Source: UBA1724 sp963621575
GTDB taxonomy: Bacteria > Verrucomicrobiota > Lentisphaeria > Oligosphaerales > Oligosphaeraceae
Assembly: GCA_963621575.1 (NCBI GenBank)
Contig: CAVFEH010000027.1
Coordinates: forward strand, 1 to 18,765
Direction of reading: 5' to 3'
DNA length: 18,765 nt
Shown: in pieces, positions 16,301 to 18,765 of the stretch
How the letters are laid out: the number at the start of each line of letters is the position of its first letter
Numbering within the stretch: the stretch's first letter is position 1
The notes under the pieces: generated by a model
Databases searched by the model: none
What the model was told of the DNA's origin: nothing
Seen by the model: only the letters and a program-made list of their open reading frames with translations
Program-made: the position numbers and the translations under genes

Positions 16301-17576
16301 GGGCGGGGTCGTGCCAGCGGCTGAAGGCCGCCCCCTGGCTCTCCAGGCGCCGCAACAGCTCCCGGCACTCCTCGGCCACCCACTGGTATCCGCCCTGGCC
16401 GGCCGCCGTGGAGACTTCCTCCAGCAACATGCGCTGGGAGCCATCCAGGGCGCCCGTCAGCCAGAAATGGGCCATGCAGGCAAAAAAGGCATTCAGGCGG
16501 CAGTCGGAATGCCAGACGGGATTGACCGGCGGCAGATCCGGACAGGCCTTCGCCTGCACCACACTCTCCAGGAGATTGTACACGACGCCGTGGGGAGTGT
16601 CGTTGGCCGCGCCGCTCCTGGCATAGAAGCGCGCCAAATGCAACGACGCCGGGGAGCCCTCCCGCAGCAGCGCCAGCACCGCAAAAACGCCGCCGACGGT
16701 CTTGAAGTAGCCATTGTGGGCGTGCGCCGACTGGCGGATGCGGTCCAACGCGTCCCGGAAGGCGGTGATGGCCTCCTCGTCACGGCCCGCCAAAAAGCGG
16801 CTCCATCCGCGCCGCAGCAGCAGCGGCGCGCCGGTCTGCAATCTCCGCAGGAGATTCGGAAGCACCCGCCAATCGCCGCAGAGCAGCGCATAATCCAGCA
16901 TGGCGATGACCGCCATGGGCTGGGCATTTTCGGCCAATGCATAGACCCGCTCCGCCAGGCCGCGGACATTCCGCAGGGAAAGCGCGGCGGAGGGCAGCAG
17001 CCGCCATGCGCAGACCAGCAGGAAGGCCTCGGGAAGGGAGAGCAGCCACTCTTCCTCCTCGTCGAAGAGGAAGTCAAAGAGGTCCGTGCGGGCGTAGTCC
17101 CAGGGGAAGGCGTCGCGCATGACGACGAGGACCTGGTTGAGGAGGGCGATATTCTGGCTGTAGAAGGCGTTCCGGATATCCCGCTGGAGATTCTCCCGGG
17201 AGGTCTGCCCGTGGATATCCACGCTGGGCAGCGCGTGGAAGATGGCGTCGGGCAGCGGGGCGTACTCGGGCCTGCCGAAGATCTCCCGAAGCTCCCGGCC
17301 ATCCGCCGCCTCCGCGCGATACAACCCCTCCGGGGAGCGCGCCACACGGCCCTCCTCCGCCAGGCGGGACAGGCGGTCCGCCACGTCGCCCTCCGCCATG
17401 CGGCGGAAAACCTCAAACTCGCCATGCCCCGACAACAACAGGACATTCAATAGTTCCCGGGCCGAGACGGGACGGCCAACGGCCTTCAGCACCTCCTCGA
17501 GAATTCGGTCCTCGGGGGTGTCAGTCCGATGCTTCTTCTTGGTGGACGACTGGGAACGGGACTTTTTGACAGGCAT
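13395..17576 (-). CDS. Large SNF2-family DNA-dependent ATPase/helicase
   Basis: A 1393-residue protein. After a basic Ser/Lys-rich start, residues about 22-90 look like a winged-helix domain (ILEEVLKAVGRPVSARELL, then GRVARSPEGLYRA). Residues 100-480 are helix-rich and possibly repeat-like. A middle region of unclear fold leads to the SNF2 ATPase: DDMGLGKTVQ (Walker A, K969, T970), DEAQ box (1057-1060), motif III TTGTPVENNLNELWS, then the C-terminal helicase lobe with VFSQFVKFLEIVRETL, SLKAGGLGLNLTQA and QASDRAHRLGQ (1328-1338) with arginine-finger residues R1332 and R1335. It probably remodels protein-DNA or RNA polymerase complexes in the cytoplasm using ATP. No SWIM zinc finger is evident. 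The ATG at 17576 lacks a Shine-Dalgarno and follows a long hairpin-rich leader. It heads a probable operon with the HAD and membrane protein genes. Confidence 0.93.
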   Translation of the reverse strand: MPVKKSRSQSSTKKKHRTDTPEDRILEEVLKAVGRPVSARELLNVLLLSGHGEFEVFRRMAEGDVADRLSRLAEEGRVARSPEGLYRAEAADGRELREIFGRPEYAPLPDAIFHALPSVDIHGQTSRENLQRDIRNAFYSQNIALLNQVLVVMRDAFPWDYARTDLFDFLFDEEEEWLLSLPEAFLLVCAWRLLPSAALSLRNVRGLAERVYALAENAQPMAVIAMLDYALLCGDWRVLPNLLRRLQTGAPLLLRRGWSRFLAGRDEEAITAFRDALDRIRQSAHAHNGYFKTVGGVFAVLALLREGSPASLHLARFYARSGAANDTPHGVVYNLLESVVQAKACPDLPPVNPVWHSDCRLNAFFACMAHFWLTGALDGSQRMLLEEVSTAAGQGGYQWVAEECRELLRRLESQGAAFSRWHDPAHSRLPFALDSVLTRNSWVERFAKLGQVLEELPQNSDTRLAWSVNADQAGRGILTVKPIEQHSIRRGKTLGVRDRWTKGRRFTAYRDWAFGSLDHTRQAPPGELLFLGLTPQDRYACDLLRETEALLKNSPQEAPYAWAKVIQALVGHPRVMLEGGDGQALRCVDCEPVIQVTRVGDDLQYHLLPEAPADAECVVRLEQGDQLAVYSFPTPYRHLRDALAGDFQVPGVLSPENQQVLAKMVRHFRVVSQEPLPGLEVESNATDATPCVQLTPRDKGLRVEFLVRPFGTAAPYYTPGDGPLEMILPGGENPFRMVRDVQRELALAGELAAACPMLSESGREGDWLWNVEGMSCYELTIALKEQMHDGKCHVQWPSDNRFVCRRTLTMSNVSLHTQSYLSWFSVDGEVKLEDSDATASLADLVHAVAEKKRFVTLDDGQVVALSEKLREQLGALGRLGDISGDGMRVCQFLMPFLSRELENFPGADLPPESNEWIRQYNHAMAEKPPVPAGLQATLRPYQEEGFLWLSRLDRAGAGACLADDMGLGKTVQAITLVLAKAEEGPALVVAPTSVCANWQHEFRHFAPSLDCQVFGPGDREEAFRRLGPRHVMIASYGLLQSEQQSFRKIQWRVAILDEAQAIKNSHAKRSQAALEIHADFRVVTTGTPVENNLNELWSIFNFIIPGLLGTREGFQHRFATAIEHDNNKDATQNLRGIVSPFLLRRRKDQVLDDLPPKEEIDYPVELGEKERAFYDNLRRRILRDLESRDESEGQKHIRVLAGITKLRLAVDHPRLVPGGEGLSGAKLEAFLELLRRILRSDHKVLVFSQFVKFLEIVRETLDEEGIAYEYLDGARTPKERAAAVENFQTGDVPVFLISLKAGGLGLNLTQADYVIHLDSWWNPAVENQASDRAHRLGQHKKVTIYHLQTVNTIEDKIKALHKRKRDLADNLLAGADTIETVPLEELLKLLREG

Positions 17577-17795
17577 GACAAAAACTCAATAAAAAATCCC
17601 CGGGCGTAGCCCACACGGACAGCGCGCAAAACACCACCGTGCGACACGACCGGCGAATTCGAAAAACACCCCCGGCAAGAGCAGCCACTCCGCCACACAA
17701 GAAAAACGGGACGCGCCGGACATGGCAGCAGGGCAAAGGCCCTCCTCCTACGTGAACCAGGCTTCATCCACCCTCCCGGGGCGGGCGGGTGGGGT

Positions 17796-17823
17796 ACTAT
17801 AAACCGCGCCCGCCCTTTTTCAC
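17796..17823 (-). promoter_or_regulatory. Weak promoter candidate for the helicase operon
   Basis: On the minus strand GTGAAA (17823-17818) and TATAGT (17801-17796) are 16 bp apart. The -10 matches well and the -35 poorly. The -10 lies in the loop of a GC-rich hairpin. Confidence 0.25.
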
Positions 17824-17905
17824 CCTCAAACCCCTGGTCAAGGAAAAAGGAGAAGGAGAGTCAACCCGCTCCCGCTGGCGGACTCTCTTCCTCCTCTTTT
17901 CCACA

Positions 17906-17951
17906 GAAAAAGGGCCCGCGGCTGCCAGGCAGACACGGGCCCCCTTTTTTT
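17906..17951. terminator. Bidirectional terminator after the prepilin-like gene
   Basis: GGGCCCGCG (17912-17920) and CACGGGCCC (17934-17942) form a strong stem. Seven T residues follow on the plus strand and five on the minus strand. It lies 18 bp past the stop of the prepilin-like gene and ends its transcript. Confidence 0.88.
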
Positions 17952-17968
17952 GCGTTGCTGTCTATCAA

Positions 17969-18765
17969 CTAGCGGTCGTCACCGCCGACCACATTGCAGT
18001 TGGGATACCAGTAGTAGTCGGAAATGAAGTAGCGGCCACCCTTGGTGGGGTTGTCGGTGCGGGCCTTGGAGAGGGGGCAGGCCTCCACGTGGCCGTCGGA
18101 GAAGCTCATGTTGATCTGGTCGCTATGACGGAAGAACTTCAGGTTCTGGGGATTGTTCCAAGTAGAGCACGGGCCGTTCATGGGGGCCAGGGCGAACATG
18201 CACACGCCTGTAAGATTGGCCTGAGGTCCACTGTGGGCGCCGTCGAAGAAGTTGACGTGGATGGAGGGATACTGGATGCTGCTCACACGGTGCCAGCCAG
18301 CCGCGGCCTTGTAGTCAGCCTCAAGGTAGCTCTCCGCGCCACGGAAAGAGTAGGACATGCCGAGGGAGGCCACGTAACTAATGTTGCCGCAGACACGCTC
18401 GCTGGTGGGGCAGGAGGGGCACAGCAGGATCTTGTGCCAGGCGCTCTTGTCCTCCCCGGTGCCGTTGGGATCCACGGCCAGGGGATCCTTGTCGCCCCAC
18501 TTGCTGGTGGTCATGGGGGTCTCGGGGATGAGGGGGTTCAGGCTGAACCAGGAGTAGGTGTCGTAAGCGGTCGTAATGGAGTGCAACCAGGGCCCCTTCT
18601 GCTCAACACCATTCGAAACGGCATACTGCACGGGGGCCAGATAGTCGTCGTAGTCGTTGGAGTAGAGGATGTTGCCCAGCTGGAGGTTCTTCAGGTTGTT
18701 GGTGCAGCTGATGGCGCGGGCCTTCTCGCGGGCCTTGGAGAGCGCGGGCAGCAGCATGGCCGCCA
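17969..18765 (-). CDS. Prepilin-type H-X9-DG processing-associated protein, 5'-truncated
   Basis: The gene runs off the window's right edge, so its N-terminus is missing; about 265 residues are seen. The visible start, AAMLLPALSKAREKARAISC, is the tail of a type IV pilin-like hydrophobic segment (normally preceded by FTLIELLVVIAIIAIL). The C-terminal half contains FRHSDQINMSFSDGHVEA, an H-x9-DG motif typical of prepilin-like secreted proteins. NNLKNLQLGNILYSNDYDDYL is the usual region after the helix. Cysteine-containing segments (LCPSCPTSERVC) suggest a disulfide-stabilised secreted domain. The role is probably a pseudopilin-exported surface or extracellular protein; such proteins occur in large numbers in Lentisphaerota-like genomes. 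A terminator follows the stop. Confidence 0.9.
   Translation of the reverse strand, partial: AAMLLPALSKAREKARAISCTNNLKNLQLGNILYSNDYDDYLAPVQYAVSNGVEQKGPWLHSITTAYDTYSWFSLNPLIPETPMTTSKWGDKDPLAVDPNGTGEDKSAWHKILLCPSCPTSERVCGNISYVASLGMSYSFRGAESYLEADYKAAAGWHRVSSIQYPSIHVNFFDGAHSGPQANLTGVCMFALAPMNGPCSTWNNPQNLKFFRHSDQINMSFSDGHVEACPLSKARTDNPTKGGRYFISDYYWYPNCNVVGGDDR

Larger units (their letters stand above)
17577..17968. other. 392-bp intergenic region with several hairpins, no gene recognised
   Basis: No credible gene was found on either strand. The region holds a GC stem GGGCGGGC/GCCCGCCC (17779-17815) followed by five T residues on the plus strand, an inverted repeat GAGAGTC/GACTCTC (17856-17887), and a strong bidirectional terminator at 17906-17951. 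On the minus strand a weak promoter GTGAAA-16-TATAGT (17796-17823) overlaps the first stem and could drive the helicase operon with a leader of about 215 nt. Confidence 0.5.

Noticed and set aside
13494..17453. 1319-residue plus-strand open frame opposite the helicase
   Set aside because: The opposite strand encodes an SNF2 ATPase with all motifs. The antisense protein shows no domain and is a codon-bias shadow.
17486..17767. 93-residue minus-strand open frame before the helicase start
   Set aside because: It overlaps the helicase N-terminus in another frame, is Arg/Ser/Pro-rich, and has no ribosome binding site.

Overview
The window is about 18.8 kb of GC-rich bacterial chromosome. No single marker fixes the taxon. 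A partial prepilin-like protein at the right edge has the ...AAMLLPALSKAREKAR start and an H-X9-DG motif, a type found in very large paralogous families in Lentisphaerota and related PVC bacteria. Most start sites lack a clear Shine-Dalgarno. I infer a gut- or sediment-type Lentisphaerota-like organism with moderate confidence.

Layout, left to right. Minus strand: a HlyIII-family membrane protein (174-929) ends in a strong terminator. Upstream of it is a run of minus-strand genes, in order of transcription: mutY (6608-7669), an O-antigen ligase/polymerase-like membrane protein (5301-6611, ATGA overlap with mutY), an FtsA-like actin homologue (3920-5212), a short degenerate FtsZ-like protein (3107-3853), and a fused class II aldolase/short-chain dehydrogenase (1158-3086). 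Plus strand from 7781: tRNA-Glu(UUC) and tRNA-Ser(GCU) with a promoter and terminator, then a two-gene exported redox/decarboxylase-like unit (a flavodoxin lipoprotein, then a double CMD-cupin protein). Convergent with these, on the minus strand: a GH20 hexosaminidase-like enzyme (10101-11945), preceded by a putative operon of a 1393-residue SNF2 helicase, a HAD hydrolase and a small multi-pass membrane protein (12063-17576). A 392-bp hairpin-rich intergenic region separates the helicase from the partial prepilin-like gene (17969-18765).

The most interesting item is the FtsA/FtsZ-like pair. The downstream 248-residue protein keeps the FtsZ N-terminal fold pattern, but its GTP-binding tubulin signature is broken and most of the C-terminal domain is missing. 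It still ends in two tandem copies of a motif resembling the FtsA-binding FtsZ tail (LDVPTCIR and LDIPTLK). This suggests a dedicated FtsA partner or regulator rather than a ring-forming GTPase.

Other points of interest are the aldolase fused to a sorbitol-6-phosphate-dehydrogenase-like domain, an exported flavodoxin paired with a cysteine-poor CMD-cupin protein, a 24-bp near-palindrome upstream of the HlyIII gene, and a hairpin between a possible promoter and the GH20 start. Very long open frames opposite the real genes are codon-bias shadows and are left out.
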